Counted from the stretch's first letter, positions 44,644 to 54,290 are shown. The stretch is DNA of 64,000 nucleotides from JBMNMU01 sp050953505 (GCA_050953505.1 JBMNMU010000001.1:1-64000); one strand, 5' to 3'. Program-made: numbers and translations. Notes: generated from the sequence alone by a model not told the origin.

Positions 44644-44792
44644 CTACAACGCAGCGTGATGAATTAACATAGGCTATCTAACGCTAACGGCGTTTGTTCA
44701 GAAATGGGCGACTCGTCTTTTACCTATAAATTCGGTATTGAGATATCGAGCAGTCGTTGCGCTTGTAGAAAGTAGAATAGGAGGAGAACATT

Positions 44793-46634
44793 ATGCTTGG
44801 AGCAATCGTCGGCGACATCGTGGGGTCGCGTTTTGAATTCAATAACCATAGTAGCAAGGATTTTGAACTGTTCGGCGATGGCTGCTTTGTCACTGACGAT
44901 AGCATAATGTCCCTTGCCGTCGCCAAGGCCATAATGGAAGCATTCAAGCTCAAAGCTACGAACGACCAAGAATATGATCAAGACTTTCATAATAAGCTAT
45001 CTGACCTGATCGTCAAATATATGCAGGAAATCGGACGCAAGTATCCGAACTGCGGCTTTGGCGGCATGTTCCATAAGTGGGTGTTCAGCGACAACCCTAA
45101 GCCCTATAACAGCTTTGGCAATGGAGCGGCAATGCGTATTAGCGCCGCGGGGTTTATTGCAGCTAATGAATCGGAAGCAAGGCAACTCGCCGAAACAGTG
45201 ACCGCTGTTACCCATGACCACGAAGAAGGAATTAAGGGAGCTGAAGCGACGGCTGTCGCAATCTATCTTGCACGGAAAGGTGCGACAAAAAAGGAAATTC
45301 GCGAGCAAATAGTCCGCGATTACTATCTGCTTGACTTCAAAATAGATGATATTCGGGCTACGTATCACTTTAATGAAACCTGCCAAGAGACCGTGCCGCA
45401 GGCAATTCAGTGTTTTCTTGAATCCACGTCATTTGAAGATGCAATTCGCACAGCCATTTCCCTCGGCGGGGACAGCGACACCATCGGCGCCATTACCGGC
45501 GCAATTGCAGGAGCATACTACGGTGTGCCGGAAGAAATCAAAAAGAAAGCTCTCACCTATTTGGATGATGAATTTCGGGTAATTTATGATGAATGGAATG
45601 CTTTTATGCCCCCATGCGGTGAACAGTTCCGTATGCTGACAAAATATATAGGAAAGTTATCTCCAAAACTATCAATCGTGAGCGACTACATACATGAACC
45701 GCCGTATGAAATGCTATTCAATGAATTCTACGAAGAATTTATGCATTTTATCTGGATTAGCTATCCGCAATATTGTGAAGACGGAGTTTTTTACACCTCC
45801 ATCCTGCGAGACAAAGACTTCAGTGAAGCGGAAGTAGCCAAAGGAAATGTTGATGATCTTGATGCACTTACGTTGCTGGCAATCATCCATAGAGAGCTTA
45901 TTTCCGGAGCGCACTGGAACTACAACGAGATTGACTCATTCAAAGATGTAAAATTTGTAAGATGGCTAAAGCGCCTGAAAGACATAGACTGGCAAAAAGC
46001 CAAGCGCTGCATCACTGAGGTTAAATTAGAGCTTGGCGGGATGGGCGGTTATAATACCTATAACGTCACTATTACTGATACCACAGCATCATTCACAATA
46101 GGGGTACCGAATTATGGGGACATTGACGCATCCATCGACGAGCGTAAAAAGATCTCCGACATTCGCAAAGACTTAGAAAGCATGCATTTTGAATATTGGC
46201 TACCAAGCTATCCGCAGGAAGGCGAAATGCTGGTCTGCGATGGCGAGCAATGGAGCCTGATCGTCAAATACAACGACGGCACAACTTTAGATATCAGCGG
46301 GGATAACACCTATCCCGAAAACTGGAATGTTCTTCTTGAGTTTTTCGGAATTGACTGTGATGACGATGAAGATAACACCAAGCGACAGCCTGGCGAAGTA
46401 ATATATTGCAGTGTGTCTTTAGACGGCGGCAAAACTTACTACTACACGACGGAAGATGAATCTATAGAAATCGGCGATGAGGTTATAGTTCCTGTGGGGG
46501 CAGACGGTAACGAGCTCACAGGGGTGGTTAAAGATATAGAATATTTCAAGCCAGAGGGTGTCCCATTTCCTCTGGAAAGCACAAAGAAGATTACCGGAAA
46601 AGCGAGTGAACTTGGGGATGGTAAAAAGAACTGA
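44793..46634 (+). CDS. ADP-ribosylglycohydrolase fused to DUF6508-like and C-terminal domains
   Basis: 613-aa protein, start with GGAGGAGAACATT. Residues 1 to about 265 are a DraG-type ADP-ribosylglycohydrolase: 'MLGAIVGDIVGSRFE', 'FVTDDSIMSLAVAKAI' (metal-binding Asp pair), 'SFGNGAAMRISAAG', 'THDHEEGIKGAEATA' and 'ISLGGDSDTIGAITGAIAGAYYG' (second metal site). The middle region ('DALTLLAIIHRELISGAHWNY...FVRWLKRLK') resembles DUF6508. A C-terminal beta domain (about 535-600: 'VIYCSVSLDGGKTYYY...VIVPVGADGNELTGVV') follows. It should remove ADP-ribose from proteins or nucleic acid; the role of the extra domains is unknown. Confidence 0.85.
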   Translation: MLGAIVGDIVGSRFEFNNHSSKDFELFGDGCFVTDDSIMSLAVAKAIMEAFKLKATNDQEYDQDFHNKLSDLIVKYMQEIGRKYPNCGFGGMFHKWVFSDNPKPYNSFGNGAAMRISAAGFIAANESEARQLAETVTAVTHDHEEGIKGAEATAVAIYLARKGATKKEIREQIVRDYYLLDFKIDDIRATYHFNETCQETVPQAIQCFLESTSFEDAIRTAISLGGDSDTIGAITGAIAGAYYGVPEEIKKKALTYLDDEFRVIYDEWNAFMPPCGEQFRMLTKYIGKLSPKLSIVSDYIHEPPYEMLFNEFYEEFMHFIWISYPQYCEDGVFYTSILRDKDFSEAEVAKGNVDDLDALTLLAIIHRELISGAHWNYNEIDSFKDVKFVRWLKRLKDIDWQKAKRCITEVKLELGGMGGYNTYNVTITDTTASFTIGVPNYGDIDASIDERKKISDIRKDLESMHFEYWLPSYPQEGEMLVCDGEQWSLIVKYNDGTTLDISGDNTYPENWNVLLEFFGIDCDDDEDNTKRQPGEVIYCSVSLDGGKTYYYTTEDESIEIGDEVIVPVGADGNELTGVVKDIEYFKPEGVPFPLESTKKITGKASELGDGKKN

Positions 46635-46678
46635 GTAAAAACAAATAATACGAAAAGTACTTATCGGAGGAAAGACCT

Positions 46679-47449
46679 ATGGCAGCATCAACATTACGAA
46701 TCAGCCGTCAGCGCAAAGAGTTAATTTCACAGTACGCAACTGCGGCGGTGTTTTTATACGGAATAATTAGCATCGATGAATTTGTCGAGGTATTTAATCA
46801 TTATGAAGAAACTCGTACGACATCGGAGGAAGCGTTGTTGGCTATGACACGGCTTGCAAAAACCGATGATGTGGAATATTCAATTTCCAATAACATAATT
46901 TCAGGCCCTGATTTTCAACCGGAATTTGAAGACTACGAAGATAACGTTATGGCTATTCGTGATGCCCAGAAAGGCAAACCCCGCTACCTTCCAAGTAAGG
47001 CGGAATTCTTGAAATATAATGACGGCGACTACCGTGAACCGGAGAAACCCTATGCAGACCTGAAGTCACATATCTTAGAATATAAACTTACCGATCGTGG
47101 CGATGGACTTGACGGTGTGGATGGGGATTTGATGGATCTGCACGAGATGATACAGTTCGGTGTATCATCCTCAGATGAATTTGATTACTTTACCGAGCGT
47201 GGCTATGAATTCAAAGGAATGGACGATTTTAACGATTTTGCACAATTGGTCATGAATGCTCATAACAACACAAGAATGTATGATAACAACGGCTTTACTC
47301 CAAATGAGATTTTTGAAAAATTTGAGCGGCCGAAATTAAAGCCGTTTCCCCAAAATCCGTTTAAAATTAAAGCTGCACCTAAAGTTGGACGCAATGATCC
47401 CTGCCCTTGTGGGAGTGGTTTGAAATATAAAAAGTGCTGTGGAAAATAG
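46679..47449 (+). CDS. SEC-C motif protein, 256 aa
   Basis: The start has GGAGGAAAGACCT upstream. A helical N-terminal region (RKELISQYATAAVFLYGIISIDEFVEVFNHY) precedes a variable middle and a C-terminal SEC-C zinc-binding motif 'VGRNDPCPCGSGLKYKKCC' (residues 236-254). This domain layout is found in many Clostridia proteins that accompany toxin-, phage- or defence-like genes. It follows the ADP-ribosylglycohydrolase gene by 44 bases, so the two may form an operon. Exact function unknown. Confidence 0.85.
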   Translation: MAASTLRISRQRKELISQYATAAVFLYGIISIDEFVEVFNHYEETRTTSEEALLAMTRLAKTDDVEYSISNNIISGPDFQPEFEDYEDNVMAIRDAQKGKPRYLPSKAEFLKYNDGDYREPEKPYADLKSHILEYKLTDRGDGLDGVDGDLMDLHEMIQFGVSSSDEFDYFTERGYEFKGMDDFNDFAQLVMNAHNNTRMYDNNGFTPNEIFEKFERPKLKPFPQNPFKIKAAPKVGRNDPCPCGSGLKYKKCCGK

Positions 47450-47473
47450 CGGTATATTTTATCAATATCGACT

Positions 47474-47561
47474 TGTTCCCACGAACAGATAAAAACCGTT
47501 GAACTGTTCCCTCGAACAGAACACCCCCATAAAATCCACTATTGACCTATTCCCTCGAACG
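47474..47561. repeat. Three GTTC-N4-GAAC palindromes downstream of SEC-C gene
   Basis: TGTTCCCACGAACA (47474-47487), TGTTCCCTCGAACA (47505-47518) and TATTCCCTCGAACG (47548-47561) recur at 31- and 43-base spacing. The spacers differ, so only the palindromic core is repeated. They may be binding sites for a dimeric regulator of the gene at 47686 or decayed repeats. The rest of the 47450-47685 gap holds no gene I can support. Confidence 0.55.
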
Positions 47562-47685
47562 GTCAAAAGATAAAAAACATACCAGACATCAGGGTGAGCC
47601 TATCGTGCCATGTAGAGTGCGTAACATTGATGTCAATTATTACTCATTCTCATAGATTTTAGAATTTGGATAAGAGGTACACCGT

Positions 47686-47946
47686 ATGGAATCTCAGTTT
47701 TCAAAATTGTTCAGATATAGGGAAAGAGAAAACAGAAGTCCTGAGGAGAATTATACTAAGTGGAAAAGTTACGGATTAACAAACGAGGACGGGTGGGCAG
47801 GAATGTGGAGAGAAGTATCCCTTAAGGAAATGTTAGTTAATGACGATCATATTTCTTCAATTCAAGGTTGGTACATAGATGCTCTGAATGATGTTGCAGC
47901 ATTTAAGGAAAAATACCCTAGATTGCCATGGAAAGTTAAGTTATAA
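47686..47946 (+). CDS. Hypothetical protein, 86 aa
   Basis: ATG 47686 follows AAGAGGTACACCGT. The product is charged and soluble (MESQFSKLFRYRERENRSPEENYTKWKSYGLTNEDGW...) with 'HISSIQGWYIDALNDVAAFKEKYPRLPWKVKL' at its end. No domain is recognised. Codon use agrees with the neighbouring host genes, and no competing frame of similar quality is present. Confidence 0.55.
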   Translation: MESQFSKLFRYRERENRSPEENYTKWKSYGLTNEDGWAGMWREVSLKEMLVNDDHISSIQGWYIDALNDVAAFKEKYPRLPWKVKL

Positions 47947-48036
47947 GATTGTTTAGCGCTTGCTATGCTAGATACATACCGGTAAAATATGTATTATACA
48001 ATTATCAATCTTATAAGAAACTAGAAGGAGAACGAA

Positions 48037-49308
48037 ATGGCAAAAAAGATTTTCAAGACTTTATTACTAACATTTGCAGTTATAGTTGTAGCATCCCTTA
48101 TACCGAATGCCCAGGCTATGGCAGCTATCAAAGCAAATCCAACAAATTCTAAGGTCCTTGTTGATGGGAAAAACATTGCTTTTGAGGCATACAACATTAA
48201 TGATGAGAACTATTTTAAGCTTCGAGATTTGGCTTACGTTCTAAGCAGCAGTAAAAAGAATTTTTCTGTAGGATATGACGCTAAAAATGATGCGATTCTA
48301 CTAAACTCAGGGGAAAAATATGCAGCTGTTGGTGGAGAATTGAGCAAAAAACAAAGTGGAACCAAAACCGCAAGCCCTATTGCGTCTTTATTAAGCAAGG
48401 ATGGTAAACAGTACTTCCTGATGTCTTATAAAATTGACGGTTATAACTACTTTAAGCTTCGAGACATTGCAACAATCTTTAACATCGGAATAGGCTGGGA
48501 CGGCGCAGCCAATACAATTGCAATCAACACAAATGAAGGTTACGCGATGCCTGTAGCTACTGGTTCCAAGCCGTATCTAAATACATATTACCTGATGTCC
48601 GTTGGGATGTCTGTTGGTGAATTAAATTCAAGATATGGAGAAGGTGTTGTAAGATCTAATTACGGAATTATTGAATATCCTCAAGGGTTTTCCGTTGCAC
48701 CAATAAAGGGTAGAGATGCATCCTTCGATGACGATGCCGTATGCGTATCATTGAATGGTAAGGTTTCATTATTAATTTCCAATTGTCCGTCTACTATTAC
48801 ATTAAATCAAATGAAATCAATCTTTGGATCTGCAACAGTTGCCTATAATGATTATTCCGACGGGTATTCTGTTAGCGTTCCTTATGCCGGGGAAGTAATA
48901 ACAATGGACTCTGACATTAAGGGAAATGTTTCAGCATCAAGTAGGTTTAACTTTAATCCGGTAAATAGAATCAATCAGCCCACCCCAATTAAACCAGATA
49001 CAAACTATCAAGGAAAATGGTATGAGGGCCAAATTGGAGATCATTCTTATGAGTCTAATTACACAGAACTGGTCTTGAGAAACATATCTGATTCTTCATT
49101 AACCTTTGATTTGTACATGAATAGAGGAATTGTTTCAAATGTAGAAGGGATAAAGGCATTTTCTACGGATGGCGTTGTGTATACGGCAACCTTTAGCGAA
49201 GATTCATGGGGAATTGATGGTTGCAAAGTAAAAATTACACTGCAGGATGGAAGAGTTTTCCTAGAAGGTGGAACGATTGATTACTTTAATGGAGAATTAT
49301 ATAGGTAA
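48037..49308 (+). CDS. Secreted copper amine oxidase N-terminal-like (stalk) domain protein
   Basis: 423-aa exported protein; AAGGAGAACGAA precedes the ATG. Residues 1-30 are a signal peptide (KKIFKTLLLTFAVIVVASLIPNAQAMA). Two stalk-type repeats follow: 'VLVDGKNIAFEAYNINDENYFKLRDLAYVLSS' (about 41-72) and 'YKIDGYNYFKLRDIATIFNIGIGWD' (about 129-155). This is the pattern of Cu-amine-oxidase N-like domains common in Clostridia surface proteins; it carries no amine oxidase catalytic domain. The C-terminal 250 residues are beta-rich and unassigned, ending in a lipocalin-like beta pattern ('YQGKWYEGQIGDHSYESNYTELVL'). Confidence 0.85.
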   Translation: MAKKIFKTLLLTFAVIVVASLIPNAQAMAAIKANPTNSKVLVDGKNIAFEAYNINDENYFKLRDLAYVLSSSKKNFSVGYDAKNDAILLNSGEKYAAVGGELSKKQSGTKTASPIASLLSKDGKQYFLMSYKIDGYNYFKLRDIATIFNIGIGWDGAANTIAINTNEGYAMPVATGSKPYLNTYYLMSVGMSVGELNSRYGEGVVRSNYGIIEYPQGFSVAPIKGRDASFDDDAVCVSLNGKVSLLISNCPSTITLNQMKSIFGSATVAYNDYSDGYSVSVPYAGEVITMDSDIKGNVSASSRFNFNPVNRINQPTPIKPDTNYQGKWYEGQIGDHSYESNYTELVLRNISDSSLTFDLYMNRGIVSNVEGIKAFSTDGVVYTATFSEDSWGIDGCKVKITLQDGRVFLEGGTIDYFNGELYR

Positions 49309-49420
49309 GGACCAAAGCGTCCTAGCTTACTTTTTTAAAGATGGTGCCCTAAAGGTTTAATTTGATTTTGGGATAAGAGAAAACCTGAGTTATACGTAGG
49401 AAGGGAAAGGCGGTCTTATC

Positions 49421-49738
49421 ATGGCAAAAATTGAGGTTAATCCTGGAGCATGTGGTTTAAAGACAGTGTTGAAAATCACACCTCTAGATAGAAGAAAGCT
49501 TAAAGTCGAGATAGAATCTGAATGCCCCAGTGTCAAGGCGATGGAGAACGAATTAGCTGAACTGGACAGCATGAAGGAATGTTTTGCAAAGTATAGCCAG
49601 TCCACGGTATACCAAGTAGCGGAAAAACACCTCAGCCATTTGGCTTGCCCACTGCCCACGGCTATTATAAAGGGGATGGAGGTAACATCCGGCTTTGCTG
49701 TCGCGAAGGATGTAAATATTCATATTGAAAAGGATTAA
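49421..49738 (+). CDS. Small conserved Clostridia protein (DUF6951-like), 105 aa
   Basis: ATG 49421 with AAAGG about 10 bases upstream. It has an N-terminal 'EVNPGACGLKTVLKITPLDRRKLKVEIESECPSVKAM' and a C-terminal 'HLSHLACPLPTAIIKGMEVTSGFAVAKDVNIHIE'. Three or four conserved-looking Cys residues (C11, C35, C54, C76) could bind a metal or cofactor. This resembles a small family found in anaerobes that I associate with DUF6951; function unknown. Confidence 0.65.
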   Translation: MAKIEVNPGACGLKTVLKITPLDRRKLKVEIESECPSVKAMENELAELDSMKECFAKYSQSTVYQVAEKHLSHLACPLPTAIIKGMEVTSGFAVAKDVNIHIEKD

Positions 49739-49826
49739 GGGCGGCGACCTTCCTTTCACCTTGCAACCCATAATACCACATACCAAGAATTTCAAAATAC
49801 TGACAAATTCATAGCATTAAATGTCT

Positions 49827-49861
49827 AAAAAAGAGTAGTTTCGTTAAAACTACTCTTTTTG
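49827..49861 (+). terminator. Rho-independent terminator
   Basis: AAAAAGAGTAGTTT pairs with AAAACTACTCTTTTT around a CGTT loop, giving a long perfect stem that ends in a T run. It terminates transcription from the 49421 gene and separates it from the SLH gene. Confidence 0.85.
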
Positions 49862-49882
49862 TGTTGGAAAAAATCGGTAATA

Positions 49883-49979
49883 TCTTATAAATATTTACAT
49901 CCGACAGTGGTAAAATACCAGCGTAGAGGCTTGTAAGCTCCTATTTATCTTAGTTACATCTATTTAACCAGAAAGGGGT
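49883..49979 (+). other. Leader with short hairpins upstream of the SLH gene
   Basis: Between the terminator and the SLH start lie TGGTA...TACCA (about 49909-49921) and a GAGGCTTGTAAGCTC hairpin (about 49926-49940), which would be consecutive small stems in the 5' leader. The layout suggests a structured mRNA leader, but it does not match any riboswitch consensus that I could recall, including c-di-GMP-I. Confidence 0.3.
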
Positions 49980-49985
49980 ATGTGC

Positions 49986-52900
49986 ATGAAAGGAAGAAAA
50001 GCACTAGCAATTTTATTGACGGTTTGCATGGTATTAACTATGACTCCGTTGATGGCATTTGCAGACAGCGAAGATTTAACAGTAAATCAAGATTCAAGAT
50101 TTCCAGATATCGCCGGGCATTGGGCGGCTAATCAAATTAATAAATGGATAGATCTTGGATTAATCAAAGGCTATAATGATGGAACATTTAAGCCAGACAA
50201 CAACATCACAAGAGCTGAGTTTATGACTCTGGTAAATGGTGCATTCCAGTATACGGAAAAGGCAGACATTGACTTTTCCGATGTGGCAGAGGATGCTTGG
50301 TACGCCGAAGCCGTACAAAAGGCAAAGGCAGCAGGCTATATCTCAGGCTATCCAGACAACACCATGAGACCTGATAATCCAATCAGCCGTGAGGAAGCAG
50401 CCGCAATTATTAAGGGCATTACTCATGTGGAAGGAAACCCTGAAGGCAAGACAAGCTTTACAGATCAAGGAAGCCTTAGCTGGAGTAAGGATGCCGTAGT
50501 AGCGGTTTCAGAAACAGAAATCATGAATGGCTATCCAGATGGCAACTTTAAGCCACAGAATTTAATTAAACGTGCTGAAGCTGTAGTAGCTTTAGACACC
50601 GCATTAAACTATAGCAAATCTAGTGTTGTATATGACAAAGCTGGAACCTATGGTCCTGAAACAGGAGTATTAGAGGTTGAAGGTGACCTTATTGTTCTAG
50701 TAAAGGACGTAAAGCTACAAAATATCCTTATTAAAGGAAACCTCGTTATTAGTAAGAATGTTGGTGACGGAGAAGTCACTTTAGATAATGTAACCGTAAA
50801 GGGTGAATCTAGAATTTACGGCGGTGGTGAAAACAGTATCATCATCATCAATTCCACCCTAGGAAATGTAAAGGTTTATAAAGAAGACGGTAAAATCCGT
50901 ATTGTAATTTCCGGCAACACAACTGTTGAAGGAGTTACTGTTAATTCAGGTGCTACCCTTGAGACTGAAGGACTAACAGATAGTAATGCTGGATTCCAGG
51001 AAATCATTCTAGAAGCATCTGAGAATGATACTATTGTGCTAAAAGGAACCTTTAACCAGGTTGAAGTAAAATCTGCTGGTATTGAAGTTCAGGTTCCAAG
51101 TGGAACTACTGTAAATAACCTAGTTCTGAATAGTGCGGCAGAAGTAACTGGAACAGGAACAATTGATAATGCGCAGGTGAATGCAGATGATGTTTCTTTT
51201 GAGACCGAACCGAAAAAGGTTGAAACTGCACCTGGAGTGGCAGCCCCTGTTGTGAAAGAACCAGCACCAATAGTGCCAGGTGGTGGTGGCGGTGGTGGGT
51301 CTACAACGGTTGCGGTGAAGGGTATTAGTGTTGATGCGGAAGCAATAACTTTAGGAGTTGGCGAAATAGCAACAATTACAGCAACCGTTGAACCGGAGGA
51401 TGCGACTAATAAGACTGTTACTTGGTCAACAAGTGATGCCGATATAGCAACTGTAGATAACGGTGTTGTAACAGCAGTAGCTGAAGGTGTAGTAACAATT
51501 ACAGCAACAGCTGGTGGAAAAACAGCCGAAGTAGTTATTAATGTCCTGTCGGCTGCGTCGCCAGAAGAGACTGCAGAATTGCTAGAATGGTTTGTTGGAT
51601 GGCCGACACTTACTTTTTATAATGAAGAAAGAGGAAATAGGGTTCATTATGACTTCAAACTAAAGGAAGGGAAAATTAGCGATTTACAGGATGTAACAGT
51701 ATCCATTTATAAAGATGATGAAAAAATCGCAACCAATACTCTAAAAGAGCCAAACATCCATAATGGAGCAGAACTAACAGGATCATTCTATACAAATGAC
51801 ATAAAAGAAACTGATAGTTGGTATGTAGAGCAAATATCTGGCGCCTTAGGTGAAAATATTTTTAACAAAATAGAATTGAGAGCAATATATGGCGAGAAGG
51901 TGTATATTGTTGATGTAGCAGAATTAAAACCAATAGAAGGAAATGTAAAGAACTTAACCCTAGGGAAAGGTTACAATGGGCTCCAGGAAGCAATTAATGA
52001 AGCAGCTATAGGAGATAATACCATTGTGGTAAATCCAGGGGAATATGGGGAAGAATGTATCAATATAATTCAGAAAGAAGGCGTAAATATTTTTCTTCAA
52101 GCTATAGGAGAAGTAGTATTAAAGAATCAGATTAGAATTGATGGTGGAGGCAGATATGAAGATGCTGAAGATACACTAACTATTAGAGGCTTCACCTTTG
52201 ATTTTTCAGATGCCGCAGGCGATATTATTACAACAGATTTGATTGAATCCACTTACCGTGTCTATGCTCATAATGTTTCTTTTGAAGACTGTACATTTAT
52301 TGGTAATAAAGATAACAATACTGTAGTTGCGGTCAGAGCTGCTGCACAAGGTGGTCATAAAAACTTTGCCTTTAAGAATTGCACAGGAATTGATCTCCAC
52401 AGTCTGGGGCAGTTGACATCTGTCACTGGAGTTACAGTTGAAGACTGCACGGTAGAGAATGCAGGTGAAGGAGGATTAAATCTTCCGAGTTCAAAGGATA
52501 TAAAAATTACAAATCTAACAGTGGATGGAACTCTCTATGGAGTACGAACTGGACCTGGTGGTGAAACAGCGAATGCAATAGGAAAACTAACCATATCGGA
52601 TAGTGTTTTGAAAGCTGAATATCCAATGTGGCTTCGTAAAGGGTCGCCGGAAACAGTGATGGTCTTTAACACAAATCTGGTGGTAAAAGGTGATGGCGAA
52701 GAAATTAAGAATGATGCTGTAGTAAATGTGCTGATAGATCCAACTGTATACAATGAAGATCTCAAAATATATTATATGACCATCCAGAAGGCAATTGATG
52801 AAGCTTTGGAAGGTGATAACAATATTAAGGTTTCCTCAGGTAATCATGGAACAGAACCTATTCAAATAGTTCAAAAAGAAGGCGTAAATATCACTTTAGA

Positions 52901-54158
52901 GGCAGTAGGAGAAGTGGTGCTAAGGAATCAGATTCAAATTGACGGTAACGAAAGATCTGATGGTAGGGATACACTAACTATTAAAGGCTTTACCTTTGAT
53001 TTTTCAAATGCTATAGCAAATGATATTATCGCCACAGCCAAAATAGAGTCTTCAACATATGTGTACGCTCACAACGTTTTTGTTGAAAACTGCACATTTA
53101 TTGGCAATCCCGATAAATCTGTTGTTGCAGTAAAAGCTTTTGCACAAGGCGGACATTATAACTTCCAACTCAAGGGTTGCACAGGTACGAATCTCCACAG
53201 CCTTGCACAGTTGACAGGTGTAACAGGTGTAACAGTTAAAGACTGTAATGTTATTGGTGCCTTAGAAGGTGGTTTAAATCTTCAACATTCTACAGATATA
53301 AAAATTACAAAATTGATGGTGGATGCTCAAGACTATGGAGTACGTGCCGGACAGGGTAGTGAGACAGGAACAGTTAATGAAAATAATACGCTGACTATAT
53401 CCGATAGCGAACTAAATGCAAAATATCCAATTTGGCTTCGTAATGATGCACCTGGAACAGTTATAATAACAGACTCTACTCTTACCGCTAGTGATGATGG
53501 AGAAATGATATATAATGATGCAAATGGCACTGTGAATATAACAATAGACGGAGCAGTTTATGTAGGCGATATGGATGAATTGTTAGCCGCATTGAGCAAT
53601 GATGCATTTGAGACCATTTACCTTGAAGATGGGAATTACGGGGCCGTTCTTATCCAAAATGTTGCTAGGCCAGTATCCTTAGTTGCTATGAACCAGTATA
53701 AATCATGTTTCGAAAGTATAGAGATTAAAAGTAGTGATGTGACCATTGACGGTGTCACTGCCGGATATATCGATTTCTATTCTGTCGATAACATTACTAT
53801 CACTAACAGTTTAGTGACAGGGAATAGATTTTCGATTGCGATTGGTGCTGCTGGTGGGGGAAACAATGGACCTGCAACGATAACAAACAATATAGTTCAA
53901 GATGGAGCTATTGGGTTAATGCCAACTCACATTTTTGAGGATTACACGATAACTGGTAATACAGTTGATAAATCGCAAGATGAAGGTATTTGGTTATGGT
54001 ATGGTGGTTCGCATGCTGATAAAGTTAATTCTGACTCAGTAGCTAGTATCGCTGAAAAGCTTGTAAACGATAATATTTTTGGAGATTACTTTGAGCGAGA
54101 GGATAAACATAAGGTGAAGGTTCAGTTTGGCGTTAACTCAGATAAGATATTTAGATAA
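49986..54158 (+). CDS. Large SLH-anchored surface protein with duplicated beta-helix domain
   Basis: 1390-aa exported protein from ATG 49986; AAAGGGG lies 7 bases upstream, whereas ATG 49980 is too close. A signal peptide (LAILLTVCMVLTMTPLMAFA) is followed by three SLH domains (about residues 40-205; 'FPDIAGHWAANQINKW', 'FSDVAEDAWYAEAVQKAKAAGYISGYPD', 'WSKDAVVAVSETEIMNGYPDG') that bind cell-wall polymer. A beta-solenoid-like stretch, a poly-Gly linker, and a BIG2 Ig-like domain (about 435-520) follow. Then a roughly 275-residue parallel-beta-helix unit occurs twice in tandem (about 655-920 and 920-1195), and a last beta-helix stretch ends the protein. It is probably an S-layer-associated adhesin or polysaccharide-active protein. 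Confidence 0.88.
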   Translation: MKGRKALAILLTVCMVLTMTPLMAFADSEDLTVNQDSRFPDIAGHWAANQINKWIDLGLIKGYNDGTFKPDNNITRAEFMTLVNGAFQYTEKADIDFSDVAEDAWYAEAVQKAKAAGYISGYPDNTMRPDNPISREEAAAIIKGITHVEGNPEGKTSFTDQGSLSWSKDAVVAVSETEIMNGYPDGNFKPQNLIKRAEAVVALDTALNYSKSSVVYDKAGTYGPETGVLEVEGDLIVLVKDVKLQNILIKGNLVISKNVGDGEVTLDNVTVKGESRIYGGGENSIIIINSTLGNVKVYKEDGKIRIVISGNTTVEGVTVNSGATLETEGLTDSNAGFQEIILEASENDTIVLKGTFNQVEVKSAGIEVQVPSGTTVNNLVLNSAAEVTGTGTIDNAQVNADDVSFETEPKKVETAPGVAAPVVKEPAPIVPGGGGGGGSTTVAVKGISVDAEAITLGVGEIATITATVEPEDATNKTVTWSTSDADIATVDNGVVTAVAEGVVTITATAGGKTAEVVINVLSAASPEETAELLEWFVGWPTLTFYNEERGNRVHYDFKLKEGKISDLQDVTVSIYKDDEKIATNTLKEPNIHNGAELTGSFYTNDIKETDSWYVEQISGALGENIFNKIELRAIYGEKVYIVDVAELKPIEGNVKNLTLGKGYNGLQEAINEAAIGDNTIVVNPGEYGEECINIIQKEGVNIFLQAIGEVVLKNQIRIDGGGRYEDAEDTLTIRGFTFDFSDAAGDIITTDLIESTYRVYAHNVSFEDCTFIGNKDNNTVVAVRAAAQGGHKNFAFKNCTGIDLHSLGQLTSVTGVTVEDCTVENAGEGGLNLPSSKDIKITNLTVDGTLYGVRTGPGGETANAIGKLTISDSVLKAEYPMWLRKGSPETVMVFNTNLVVKGDGEEIKNDAVVNVLIDPTVYNEDLKIYYMTIQKAIDEALEGDNNIKVSSGNHGTEPIQIVQKEGVNITLEAVGEVVLRNQIQIDGNERSDGRDTLTIKGFTFDFSNAIANDIIATAKIESSTYVYAHNVFVENCTFIGNPDKSVVAVKAFAQGGHYNFQLKGCTGTNLHSLAQLTGVTGVTVKDCNVIGALEGGLNLQHSTDIKITKLMVDAQDYGVRAGQGSETGTVNENNTLTISDSELNAKYPIWLRNDAPGTVIITDSTLTASDDGEMIYNDANGTVNITIDGAVYVGDMDELLAALSNDAFETIYLEDGNYGAVLIQNVARPVSLVAMNQYKSCFESIEIKSSDVTIDGVTAGYIDFYSVDNITITNSLVTGNRFSIAIGAAGGGNNGPATITNNIVQDGAIGLMPTHIFEDYTITGNTVDKSQDEGIWLWYGGSHADKVNSDSVASIAEKLVNDNIFGDYFEREDKHKVKVQFGVNSDKIFR

Positions 54159-54290
54159 GTTAAATGGCCATTTATAAGTGAAACGATGACAGTTATTTCA
54201 AGCTAAGATGCCCCTTAGGCAAGCATGCAATTAAGCTCTCTAAACTTGCCATGTCAAGTAAACAGGTAATTTAATTAAGATTTATGCACA

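Noticed and set aside
47474..47561. LexA (Cheo/DinR) boxes.
   Set aside because: The Firmicutes LexA consensus has GAAC before GTTC; here the order is GTTC-N4-GAAC.
47949..48152. A 67-codon plus-strand frame.
   Set aside because: It overlaps the signal peptide coding region of the stalk-domain protein in another frame and has no ribosome binding site.
49883..49979. A c-di-GMP riboswitch upstream of the SLH gene.
   Set aside because: Hairpins are present, but the conserved GGCAAACC/GGGACGCAAAGCC-type cores of the GEMM class are not found; no other class could be matched.
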